Source: a virus. From it: 22,903 nucleotides of DNA. The stretch lies in the IMG/VR virus record IMGVR_UViG_3300007363_000115, positions 1-22,903 of that record; one strand, given 5' to 3'. The notes beneath the pieces were generated by a model. That model saw only the letters and a list, made by a program, of their open reading frames with translations. It was not told the DNA's origin and searched no databases. The position numbers were made by a program, and so were the translations under genes. Below are positions 1-6,750 of this stretch, in pieces (the stretch's first letter is position 1; every line of letters begins with the position of its first letter).

Positions 1-297
1 CGCGTGGTGCGGGATACATTCTCGGATGACGGCGCGGACGGAATTCAGTGCTTCGATCGAAGCGCTGTAGCAGCTAACGTTGACATTGACTATGCGGTCG
101 ACAAGGTAGAAGTCCGCGTTGTGGCTGGCGGCTCTGGCCTTGACTCTGGGCAAGACGCGAAGTTAACAGCGATATCCACGAAGGTTGCACAACTTACTTT
201 CAGCAAGGCAGGACAGGTCGACTCCAACACCAAGTCAATGAACGACGCGGACGTTGCCGGCACAGGTCAAGCTGGCGATCTTTGGAGAGGCGCATGA
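1..297 (+). CDS. C-terminal part of a phage protein of unknown function (5' end outside the window)
   Basis: The reading frame is open from the first base and ends at a TGA at 295-297, so about 98 residues of the C-terminal end are visible. The GTG codons at 4 and 7 have no ribosome binding site before them, so I treat the gene as cut by the window edge. The visible end contains a segment running from LTFSKAGQVDSN to a closing GDLWRGA. Similar short endings (LTF, then VDANxKS, then GTG and a final W) recur at the C-termini of phage structural proteins, as far as I recall, but they do not define a function. The stop overlaps the ATG of the next gene (ATGA), which suggests translational coupling. 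Being upstream of the prohead protease it probably belongs to the head module. It could be a surface or head-fibre type protein; I cannot decide. Confidence 0.6.
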   Translation, partial: RVVRDTFSDDGADGIQCFDRSAVAANVDIDYAVDKVEVRVVAGGSGLDSGQDAKLTAISTKVAQLTFSKAGQVDSNTKSMNDADVAGTGQAGDLWRGA

Positions 298-722
298 GCG
301 CTTCTTTTTCTAAAACAGCATTTTCTGCCTCTGGTTTTAGCCAGAGCGCATTTGCTTTTGATCTTTCGAGCGTTCAGCCACGGCCGAGTTCGGGCGGAGG
401 AATTCAAAGGTCGCGAGCGCAACCAATACCGCTTCCGACCAAACCTTCTCGCGAATATGTTGCGCCATTTTCTGTTGAAATTTTCGCGCTTTCAGATTAC
501 AGCTCAGCGCAATTTGTTCAAGAACGACTTGAGCGAGCTCGCTTGTCGTTGGAGCGCATTGACGTTCCGAGAATTGAGTTGCCTGTTTATCATGCTGAAG
601 ATGCAATTCGGCTGTCGGATTTTACCAAGCATTGGCACGTTTCAGACGTCTCCATTCGCAATCGGAATGCCATGATTCTTCTCGCTGCGATTGCCTTGTC
701 CGAGATTGAGGAGGATGATTAG
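294..722 (+). CDS. Small phage head-module protein of unknown function
   Basis: A 142-residue protein. I chose the ATG at 294 because GGAGAGG at 284-290 lies just before it and it overlaps the upstream stop; a TTG at 282 in the same frame falls inside this Shine-Dalgarno sequence. The N-terminus has a short repeated pattern, roughly F-S-x-x-A/G-F-S, in the first 25 residues (SKTAFSASGFSQSAFAFD). This kind of AFS micro-repeat is familiar from small phage proteins near head genes, but no function is known to me. The middle is rich in Pro, Ser and Arg and the C-terminal half looks helical and ends acidic (EIEEDD). No membrane segment or catalytic motif is visible. It may be a minor virion component; that is inference from position only. 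Confidence 0.65.
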   Translation: MSASFSKTAFSASGFSQSAFAFDLSSVQPRPSSGGGIQRSRAQPIPLPTKPSREYVAPFSVEIFALSDYSSAQFVQERLERARLSLERIDVPRIELPVYHAEDAIRLSDFTKHWHVSDVSIRNRNAMILLAAIALSEIEEDD

Positions 723-724
723 GC

Positions 725-913
725 ATGACGACGCCAAATAATTCGATTTTTGACAAGCTTGATTCGGCGCTGGAAAAGCTTGAGATGGCGATTGACAGGC
801 TTATTTTTGAACGCAGACAACGCGAACATCGCGCTTCAAAGAATCCTTCTGCATTGTTGAGACCAACTTACAGCAAGCCTTATGGACCGAAATTCACCAA
901 ACAAGGAGACTGA
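725..913 (+). CDS. Small helical protein of unknown function
   Basis: A 62-residue protein preceded by a strong Shine-Dalgarno sequence (GAGGAGGAT at 708-716) and starting two bases after the previous stop. Residues 8-35 form a predicted amphipathic helix with regular Leu and Ile spacing (FDKLDSALEKLEMAIDRLIF). The rest is basic and Pro/Tyr-rich, ending YSKPYGPKFTKQGD. Its stop lies four bases before the prohead protease start, and the protease binding site sits inside its last codons. A small helical protein just before the protease could be an assembly partner or a minor head protein, but nothing in the sequence shows this. I do not recognise the family. Confidence 0.6.
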   Translation: MTTPNNSIFDKLDSALEKLEMAIDRLIFERRQREHRASKNPSALLRPTYSKPYGPKFTKQGD

Positions 914-916
914 ATA

Positions 917-1564
917 ATGAAACCAATTTCTCAAATGGGATGCCCGTTCGAAGTCAAGGAGCTTTCCGAAACCGGCAGCTTCGAAGGCATCGCGTCGATG
1001 TATAACAATGTCGATCTTGGAGGCGACATTGTTGTTCAAGGCGCTTTCAAGGAGTTCAACAAAACCAAGGACGGCTCCATTCGCATTCTTGCCAATCACG
1101 ACACGCGCCAGCCTATCGGCAAAGGAAAAGTCGAGGACACGCCTGTCGGCTTGCTCATCAAAGGCCAACTGGAGCTTGCTGTCGGAAAGGCGCGAGAAAT
1201 TCACGCGCTGATGAAGTCCGGCATCATCGAAGGCCTCTCTATCGGTTACGACATCCTACCCAATGGCGAAGAGATTCGCGAAGATGGCATTCGATTGTTG
1301 AAGGGATTGAAGTTGTGGGAGGTGAGCACAACCGCATTCCCGATGAATCAAATGGCGCAGGTCTCAACAGTGAAAGAGATCGAGCGCGTGAAAAGTGTAA
1401 GAGAACTGGAAGACCTGTTGCGAGATGCCGCAGGTCTTTCGCGGACGCAAGCGAAGCTGCACGCTGGCGCGATCTGGAAGACCTTGACTCAGCGAGACGC
1501 TGACGACACGGTTGGAGAAGCAACGCAGCAAACGCTCGATATCCTCAAGCGTTTCCAATCTTAA
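917..1564 (+). CDS. HK97-type prohead protease (peptidase U35 family)
   Basis: This 215-residue protein should be the serine protease that removes the N-terminal scaffolding domain of the capsid protein inside the prohead and then degrades itself. The family signature is clear: FEGIASMYNNVDLGGDIVVQGAF near the N-terminus, the catalytic His in ANHD (His61) and the catalytic Ser in GLSIGY (Ser108), followed by a strand containing LKLWEVSTTAFPMN. Residues from about 155 to the end are charged and helical, as in relatives where this tail helps packing into the prohead. The ATG at 917 follows AAGGAG at 903-908. The gene lies directly before the major capsid gene, which is the usual order in HK97-like phages. 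Confidence 0.95.
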   Translation: MKPISQMGCPFEVKELSETGSFEGIASMYNNVDLGGDIVVQGAFKEFNKTKDGSIRILANHDTRQPIGKGKVEDTPVGLLIKGQLELAVGKAREIHALMKSGIIEGLSIGYDILPNGEEIREDGIRLLKGLKLWEVSTTAFPMNQMAQVSTVKEIERVKSVRELEDLLRDAAGLSRTQAKLHAGAIWKTLTQRDADDTVGEATQQTLDILKRFQS

Positions 1565-1587
1565 TCGTCAACACAGGAGAAGCAAAC

Positions 1588-2832
1588 ATGCAATTCAATG
1601 CCAAAGAAATGTCCGAGCTGAACATCGCTCTGGAGAAGGCGTTCGCCGCCATGCAGGAGAACCTGAAGAAAGTCCAGGACACCGCCGACAATGCGCTCGA
1701 AGAAGTGCGCAAAGAAGGCACCTTGCATGGCAAGACCAATGATGCGCTGGCCGAGCTGGGCAAGAAAGGCGAAGTTCTGGCTGGCGACTTCAAAGGCTTG
1801 CGCGACCGTCTGGTCGAAGCTGAACAGAAACTCGCTGCACGCGGCCCGCAAGGTGATCCCGAGAAGGTGAAGTCCGTCGTCGAGATCATCACCGAATCCG
1901 TCGAATACAAGGCGGCACAAAAGCAAGGTCGGATGGATCCGGTGGAGGTCAAGTCGTTCCACAGCAAGGCCGCGATCCTGAACGCCACAGGCCAGAACCA
2001 ACCGCTGGTTCCCTCCCAACGGCTGGAAGGCGTGATCTCGCCCGCAGAGCAGCGCTTGTTCATCCGCGATCTGATCCCGCAAGCGGTCACGACCAGCAAC
2101 CTGATCGAGTTCGCGCGCGAGACGGCGTTCACCAACTCCGCGGCTCCCCAAGGAAGCGGCAGCTCGCCTGCCGAGACCGAGGGTCAACCGAAAGCCGAAT
2201 CCGCGCTTTCCTTCGACCTGGCAAACTCTCCGGTGATCACGCTGGCGCACTGGGTTCCGGCTTCGCGGCAAGTGCTGTCAGACGCGTCGATGCTGCAAGG
2301 TCACATCAGCGGTCGCCTGCTCTACGGCCTGAAGCTGGTCGAGGAGCAAAATCTGTTGACCGCAAACGGCACTGCAGGCCAGCTCACCGGCCTGAACAGC
2401 TCCGCCGCAGCCTACAACCGCGGCTCCACCGGCGACACCATCCTGGACACGCTCCTCAAAGCGATGCTCCAGGTTTCGCTCTCGAACTATGAGGCGAGCG
2501 CGTATGTCCTTCACCCGACCGACTGGTTCAGCGCAATGCTGCTGAAGGACACGCAAGGTCGTTACCTGTTCAGCGACCCTCAGTCGATGGTGCAACCGCG
2601 TGTCTGGTCCAAGCCGGTCGTGGCTTCGCAAACCCAAACGCAGGGCAAGTTCCTGTGTGGTGCGTTCAACCTTGGCGCACAAATCTGGGATCGCGAAGAC
2701 GCAACGGTGCGTATCAGCGAGAACGTCAACGACCACTTCATTCGCAACATGGTCGCGATCCTCGCCGAAGAGCGTCTGGCGCTGACGATCTATCGCGCCT
2801 CCGCCTTCGTTTACGGCAACACGGCTGGCTGA
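1588..2832 (+). CDS. Major capsid protein, HK97 gp5-like
   Basis: A 414-residue capsid subunit. Residues 1 to about 100 are strongly charged and helical with heptad-like spacing, matching the HK97 delta domain that acts as an internal scaffold and is removed by the protease encoded just upstream. No separate scaffold gene lies next to it, which fits. The mature part has the HK97 fold pattern: RLFIRDLIPQAVTTSN, then WVPASRQVLSDA, then a GLNS and LHPTDWFSAM region, and a C-terminal segment ending LAEERLALTIYRASAFVYGNT. The start follows AGGAGA at 1575-1580. Codon use is cleaner and more GC-ending than in neighbouring genes, as expected for the most abundant virion protein. A terminator hairpin follows. 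Confidence 0.95.
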   Translation: MQFNAKEMSELNIALEKAFAAMQENLKKVQDTADNALEEVRKEGTLHGKTNDALAELGKKGEVLAGDFKGLRDRLVEAEQKLAARGPQGDPEKVKSVVEIITESVEYKAAQKQGRMDPVEVKSFHSKAAILNATGQNQPLVPSQRLEGVISPAEQRLFIRDLIPQAVTTSNLIEFARETAFTNSAAPQGSGSSPAETEGQPKAESALSFDLANSPVITLAHWVPASRQVLSDASMLQGHISGRLLYGLKLVEEQNLLTANGTAGQLTGLNSSAAAYNRGSTGDTILDTLLKAMLQVSLSNYEASAYVLHPTDWFSAMLLKDTQGRYLFSDPQSMVQPRVWSKPVVASQTQTQGKFLCGAFNLGAQIWDREDATVRISENVNDHFIRNMVAILAEERLALTIYRASAFVYGNTAG

Positions 2833-2858
2833 GCGTCGTTTATTTTTTGCGATGCTTT

Positions 2859-2887
2859 GAGAGGGCGCTTCGGCGTCCTCTCATTTT
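2859..2887 (+). terminator. UUCG-capped hairpin terminator after the capsid gene
   Basis: A 10-base-pair stem (2859-2868 with 2873-2882, one G-U pair) closes the very stable tetraloop C(UUCG)G at 2869-2872. It is followed by ATTTT at 2883-2887. This has the form of a rho-independent terminator with a short T-tract. It lies 27 bases after the capsid stop and only three bases before the next start codon, so it would reduce transcription of the sugar cassette relative to the capsid. The T-tract is short, so partial read-through is likely; some read-through seems needed because no obvious promoter follows. Confidence 0.8.
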
Positions 2888-2890
2888 GCG

Positions 2891-3769
2891 ATGACTGATA
2901 AAGTTCAACTTCGCGTAGTAAAGGCAATTCAATGCTCTGTTTGGACAGAGCCAAATCGAATTGCCGGAGATGTCGTTTGGGTTTCAAGAGACGGCGCAGA
3001 ACAGCTTGTGAAGTTAGGCTTGTGCGAGTATTTTGGCAATGCATTTGAGTCGGCAGAATCAGGCCCATTGCGAAAGTCGCTCGGTTGGCCTCTTGATCGA
3101 TTTTCTTGGGTCTCGAAAGATTGGGATGGAGAAACTGTTGCATGCATCGCCAGCGGCCCATCGACAACAGAGGAAGACTTGCACAGGGTAAAGAGCCACG
3201 GCATAAAAGCCATTGTCGTGAATGATATGTATTTGGTCGCTCCTTGGGCAGACGTTGTGTATTTTGCAGACTGCAGGTGGTGGGAGTGGCATCATAACGG
3301 CGTTGCAAAAAAATGGGATTGGATGGAATTTACCGCCGAAGAACAGCGCGCTGCATTTGGCGCGTTCGCAGGACAAAAGTGCACCATCGCTAATACAGGC
3401 ATGCTTGTGGGCGACCCAGAAGTATTCATGTTAAAGAATGGCGGGCATCTTGGGCTTTCAGAAAGCAAAGACGCGCTGTTCACCGGAAGCAATTCTGGGT
3501 ATCAAGCAATTAACTTGGCTTGCCTTGCTGGAGCCAAAAAAATTCTGTTGTTGGGATACGATCTTGGCTTCCACAAAAACAGATCTCATTCGCACAACGG
3601 CCATCCGATTAAAAATACATCAGCAGCTCATTATTCTGGCTGGGCTTCTAACTTTTTCTCGCTGGTTGAGCCTTTGGAAAGGTTAGGAATTGAAGTCATC
3701 AATTGCTCAAGGCAAACAACGCTGAAGGCATTCAGGAGAGAGGCGCTTGAAAGCATACTGCCTGATTAG
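2891..3769 (+). CDS. MptE/DUF115-like protein with an added N-terminal domain
   Basis: A 292-residue protein. From about residue 80 it shows the pattern of DUF115 proteins related to MptE (6-hydroxymethylpterin diphosphokinase) and to motility-accessory factor proteins: ASGPS at 87-91, VNDMYLVAPWADVVYFAD with Asp127, TGSNSGYQAINLA at 198-210 and LLGYDL at 220-225. In bacteria such proteins are tied to sugar transfer, including flagellin glycosylation. Residues 1-50 look like a separate small domain (a GDVVWVS segment, then AEQLVKLGLCEY) of a kind I have seen in short proteins encoded near phage capsid genes. A His-rich loop (RSHSHNGHP, 231-239) follows the LLGYDL strand. No clear Shine-Dalgarno sequence precedes the ATG, which sits just behind the terminator hairpin. 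The substrate is unknown. It heads an overlapping cassette of sugar genes. Confidence 0.75.
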   Translation: MTDKVQLRVVKAIQCSVWTEPNRIAGDVVWVSRDGAEQLVKLGLCEYFGNAFESAESGPLRKSLGWPLDRFSWVSKDWDGETVACIASGPSTTEEDLHRVKSHGIKAIVVNDMYLVAPWADVVYFADCRWWEWHHNGVAKKWDWMEFTAEEQRAAFGAFAGQKCTIANTGMLVGDPEVFMLKNGGHLGLSESKDALFTGSNSGYQAINLACLAGAKKILLLGYDLGFHKNRSHSHNGHPIKNTSAAHYSGWASNFFSLVEPLERLGIEVINCSRQTTLKAFRREALESILPD

Positions 3770-4556
3770 AAGCAATCCTTGGTATCGCAGAGAGGCATTT
3801 CTTTCTGGGTTGCGCAAGGCAGGCCATGTGGCGATGAATGGAAGGCCTGATCGTTTCGACGAGCAAACTTTGCTGCTGATCTGGAACCGATATGGGGAAG
3901 ATCACGCGCTCGCTACGCGAGTCGAAGCTGCAGGCGGCAGGGTGCTTGTTGCCGAGAACGGATACCTCGGGATCGGCGGCAGCTCTCCGAAGTTCGATGT
4001 TCATCCGAATGGCCCACAACCACACCACTACTATGCGCTGGCCGAAGGTTGGCACAACGGCGGAGGTCGCTGGCGTGTCGGTCCTTGGGATAGATTCAAA
4101 GCGCTTTGTGTAAACCCGAAGCCTTATCGCAACACTGGAGATTACATCCTCGTTTGTCCAAATCGCTCGTTTGGCGTTCAAGGCAGAATGATGCCGATCG
4201 ATTGGACTGAAGACACAGTCGCGCGATTGAAATTGAATCCGATGGGGTTGCCTGTAAGGGTTCGCGCTCATCCTGGAAATTTCGCACCGAAGGTTCCTCT
4301 CGCAGAAGATCTTGCAGGCGCAGCCGCTGTTGTGATATGGTCTTCTGGCGCTGGAGTGCATGCGCTCGTTTCTGGGATTCCTGTCGTTGCGCTGGCTCCA
4401 TTTTGGATTTGCAGGACGGCAGCATTCACCTCGATAGACGGCGGTTCAGAAATGCCGCCAGATCGAACGCAAGCTCTTCATTACATGGCATGGGCGCAAT
4501 GGCGCGTTGACGAAATAGAAAGCGGGGAAGCGTTTGTTAGTCTGCTACGATCGTAA
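3747..4556 (+). CDS. Glycosyltransferase-like protein, first of a related pair
   Basis: A 269-residue protein started by TTG at 3747. The start is supported by AGGAGAGAGG at 3734-3743 and overlaps the previous gene by 23 bases. The C-terminal half has a nucleotide-sugar-binding pattern like that of GT-B enzymes and capsule polysaccharide (KpsC/KpsS-like) transferases: RAHPG at 173-177, then VVIWSSGAG ending at 203, then HALVSGIPVVAL. The N-terminal half lacks a clear catalytic motif; it contains LLLIWNRYG and VAENGYLGIGG, which are typical of phage and environmental proteins of this type. It shares its C-terminal plan, including a closing QW-E-G-F pattern, with the next gene. The sugar donor and acceptor cannot be read from the sequence. 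Activity is inferred from fold-level resemblance only. Confidence 0.65.
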   Translation: MKAYCLIRSNPWYRREAFLSGLRKAGHVAMNGRPDRFDEQTLLLIWNRYGEDHALATRVEAAGGRVLVAENGYLGIGGSSPKFDVHPNGPQPHHYYALAEGWHNGGGRWRVGPWDRFKALCVNPKPYRNTGDYILVCPNRSFGVQGRMMPIDWTEDTVARLKLNPMGLPVRVRAHPGNFAPKVPLAEDLAGAAAVVIWSSGAGVHALVSGIPVVALAPFWICRTAAFTSIDGGSEMPPDRTQALHYMAWAQWRVDEIESGEAFVSLLRS

Positions 4557-5289
4557 CAAGGCAAAGTCCAGAAGGATCGCGTCTGCATTCGCGATCGGCT
4601 GCGGCGGGCAGCTTGTCGAAGCTAGCGGACTCGACGTCCGCGGCAAGGACATTGCGTTTTACGGCCTGTCCTCTGGAACGATTCCGCTTTACACTTCTCG
4701 GGAGAAGGCGAAGTCGTTCAGGTATATAGACAATGCATATTTTGACGGACAAAGAGGAACGCACTTCAGGGTGACGCTTGGCGCTTTGCAATGCTCTCTG
4801 TTGCAGCAACCGAATTTCCAAAGGTTGAAGTCCAGCGGCATAGAAATTCAACCTTGGAAGAAGACAGGCAAGAACGTTCTCCTTGTCGTTCAAAGTGACG
4901 AATATATGAGATTGGTCGCAAAACAGCAAAGTGAAATTTGGACAACGAGCGTGATGAAGTTGATTCGCAAGAACACAGACAGAAGCTTGGTCATTATGCC
5001 TTGGGTTAGGGATAAAATCCGCGCCGCAACAATTTTCGCTGAAGCGTTGAATGACGCTTGGGCTGTTGTTGTGCATTCATCCTCTGCTGGTTGCGAAGCG
5101 CTGCGCCGCGGCATTCCAGTTTTCGCATTGGAGGGCTGCGCAGCCTCTCCTCTTGCGCTGAATGATCTGCGGCTTTTGGAGTCTCCATTCTATCCGGAGA
5201 ACAGGGAGGATTGGGCCGCTGGATTGGTGAATTGCCAGTGGACGCTTGAGGAATTTAAAGAGGGAAAATTTCTGCATGGGAATGGGTGA
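4534..5289 (+). CDS. Glycosyltransferase-like protein, second of a related pair
   Basis: A 251-residue protein that again starts with TTG, at 4534, with GGGGAAG at 4524-4530 before it and a 23-base overlap with the previous gene. Residues 64-84 contain a YIDNAYFDGQRG and FRVTLGAL pattern. The C-terminal half has AWAVVVHSSSAG ending at 186, CEALRRGIPVFAL and a closing CQWTLEEFKEGKFL. The SSSAG-x-EAL-x-x-GIPV pattern matches the donor-binding end of GT-B and capsule-type transferases. The closing segment corresponds to AQWRVDEIESGEAF of the previous protein, so the two look like diverged duplicates. Substrate unknown. The low similarity of the N-terminal halves suggests different acceptors, which is inference. 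Confidence 0.65.
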   Translation: MLVCYDRNKAKSRRIASAFAIGCGGQLVEASGLDVRGKDIAFYGLSSGTIPLYTSREKAKSFRYIDNAYFDGQRGTHFRVTLGALQCSLLQQPNFQRLKSSGIEIQPWKKTGKNVLLVVQSDEYMRLVAKQQSEIWTTSVMKLIRKNTDRSLVIMPWVRDKIRAATIFAEALNDAWAVVVHSSSAGCEALRRGIPVFALEGCAASPLALNDLRLLESPFYPENREDWAAGLVNCQWTLEEFKEGKFLHGNG

Positions 5290-6037
5290 CGAATTGATGG
5301 CGGCAGGGGATGCCGAGGCGTTGTTCCGCAAGGCCGGAAAGCGCGTCAAGATCCTCGACAAGAATGGCCGTCCGCGCTGGCATGCGCTTTGGGAAGGCAA
5401 TCCCGCAATCGCTATGCCGGAGGAAACCGGCGATTTTGCTTCAATCGTGAATGGGTCGAGTTGTCGCCCTTACCACGTGCGCCACACGGACAGGCAGTGG
5501 TTTTACAACTTTTCTTATCGGCCAAATTCAGCGACAATTCAGTTCACTGATGAGGAGCTTGCGTTCGGAGCGAAAGTTACAGGCAAGATTGTGATTGAGC
5601 CAAACATCAAGCAGAACGCTTCGCCCAACAAGCAGTGGGGGCAGGAGCGCTGGCGCAAATTGGCCTCGTTGCTGGCCAAGGATGGCCACAGGCTGGCTCA
5701 GCTTGGCGAGTCCGGAGCTCGGCCCATCCCCGAGGTCGAATTTGTGGCCTCGCCAAGCTTCCGCCACGCCGCGGCTGCGTTAAAGTTCGCCAAAGGCGCG
5801 TTCCTGCCAGAAGGCGGATTGCATCATGCCGCGGCTGCGGTTGGATTGCCAGCCGTTGTCATTTTTGGCGGATTTACCCCGATCGAATTGACTGGCTATT
5901 CGCTGCACAAAAACATTGGCGTTTCTGGCAAAGATGCTTGTGGGCTGCGCGTGCCTTGCGACCATTGCGCCAAAATCATGAGCTCGATTACGCCAGAATT
6001 CGTATTCGAACAGGGAAGGAGATTTTTGAATGACTAA
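5276..6037 (+). CDS. Short GT9 (heptosyltransferase-like) glycosyltransferase
   Basis: A 253-residue protein with the ending typical of glycosyltransferase family 9: GAFLPEGGLHHAAAAVGLPAVVIFGG (residues 175-199), then a Cys-rich end, CGLRVPCDHC and ITPE. In family members this region binds the nucleotide sugar (ADP-heptose in lipopolysaccharide synthesis). It is shorter than typical bacterial GT9 enzymes of about 340 residues, with a reduced N-terminal domain that begins MGMGDELMAAGDAEALF. I chose the ATG at 5276, with AGAGGGA at 5259-5265 before it; a TTG at 5246 would overlap the previous gene further and has no good binding site. The gene overlaps its neighbours by 14 and 8 bases. It could act on a phage-encoded or host sugar; the donor is not shown. 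Confidence 0.8.
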   Translation: MGMGDELMAAGDAEALFRKAGKRVKILDKNGRPRWHALWEGNPAIAMPEETGDFASIVNGSSCRPYHVRHTDRQWFYNFSYRPNSATIQFTDEELAFGAKVTGKIVIEPNIKQNASPNKQWGQERWRKLASLLAKDGHRLAQLGESGARPIPEVEFVASPSFRHAAAALKFAKGAFLPEGGLHHAAAAVGLPAVVIFGGFTPIELTGYSLHKNIGVSGKDACGLRVPCDHCAKIMSSITPEFVFEQGRRFLND

Positions 6038-6746
6038 GGACGTTGGCGTTCTGGTGGATGGGGTTTGGTTGCCTTCGACAGAGTTGCATCTCGCGGACAT
6101 GATGCGCGGCAAGCGCAGGCAAGTCATCGACGGCAAAGCCACATATCAGAAGCACAAGCTCGATGCATGCTTGGAGTTGTTGCCGAAGAATCGTCGTCGC
6201 GGCGTGCTGGACATCGGAGCGCATGTCGGGCTGTGGTCGATGTGGCTGGTGAACGAGTTCGATTTTCTGCACGCAGTCGAGCCTGTTCCTGAGCATCGCG
6301 AGCTCTTCGAAAGAAACCTTGCCGGCAAGCACTATGCGTTGTATCCGGTTGCGCTTGGGGAAGCTGAAGGCGTTGTTGACATCGAGATACCGCTGGAAAC
6401 GACAGGCAACGCTCACATCGCAATCGGCAAGCGCCACCCTGGCACTCGGCATGTTCCGAATCCTGACGCGCAGCGCGTCGTCAAAGGCATCAAGATGCTC
6501 CGGCTGGACGCGTTCGATCTGCACGACATTGATTTTGTGAAGATCGATGTCGAGGGATTCGAACGTGCAGTTGTTGCTGGCGGCGAAACATTTTTCAAGT
6601 TGAATCGACCGCTGGTGATTGTCGAGCAGAAAGGCAACGACAGCGCTTACGGCGACGCGCCAAATGCAGCCGTTGCGCTGTTGGAATCTTGGGGTGCGAG
6701 AACGCGCCGTGTGATGGCCGGTGATTTCATCTTGAGTTGGGATTGA
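6030..6746 (+). CDS. FkbM-family SAM-dependent methyltransferase
   Basis: A 238-residue protein with a class I methyltransferase fold of the FkbM type. The SAM-binding motif VLDIGAHVG is at 59-67, the acidic ribose-binding residue is Glu84 in AVEP, and the family signature FVKIDVEGFE is at 169-178. FkbM proteins usually methylate hydroxyl groups of sugars or polyketides. Here the likely target is a glycan built by the four preceding gene products, which is inferred from context. The ATG at 6030 follows AAGGAG at 6016-6021 and overlaps the preceding gene by eight bases. It is the last gene of the cassette; the head-tail connector gene starts four bases after its stop, so the cassette is joined smoothly to the structural operon. 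Confidence 0.9.
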   Translation: MTKDVGVLVDGVWLPSTELHLADMMRGKRRQVIDGKATYQKHKLDACLELLPKNRRRGVLDIGAHVGLWSMWLVNEFDFLHAVEPVPEHRELFERNLAGKHYALYPVALGEAEGVVDIEIPLETTGNAHIAIGKRHPGTRHVPNPDAQRVVKGIKMLRLDAFDLHDIDFVKIDVEGFERAVVAGGETFFKLNRPLVIVEQKGNDSAYGDAPNAAVALLESWGARTRRVMAGDFILSWD

Positions 6747-6750
6747 CGCC

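Noticed and set aside
1545-2736. Long open frames on the minus strand across the capsid gene (up to 236 residues)
   Set aside because: They lie opposite a clear HK97 capsid gene, have low-complexity Arg/Leu/Ser-rich products and no binding sites. They reflect the GC-rich codon use of the capsid gene.
5246-5275. TTG start 30 bases upstream for the GT9 gene
   Set aside because: No suitable binding site precedes it; the ATG at 5276 has AGAGGGA upstream and gives an N-terminus that looks like family members.
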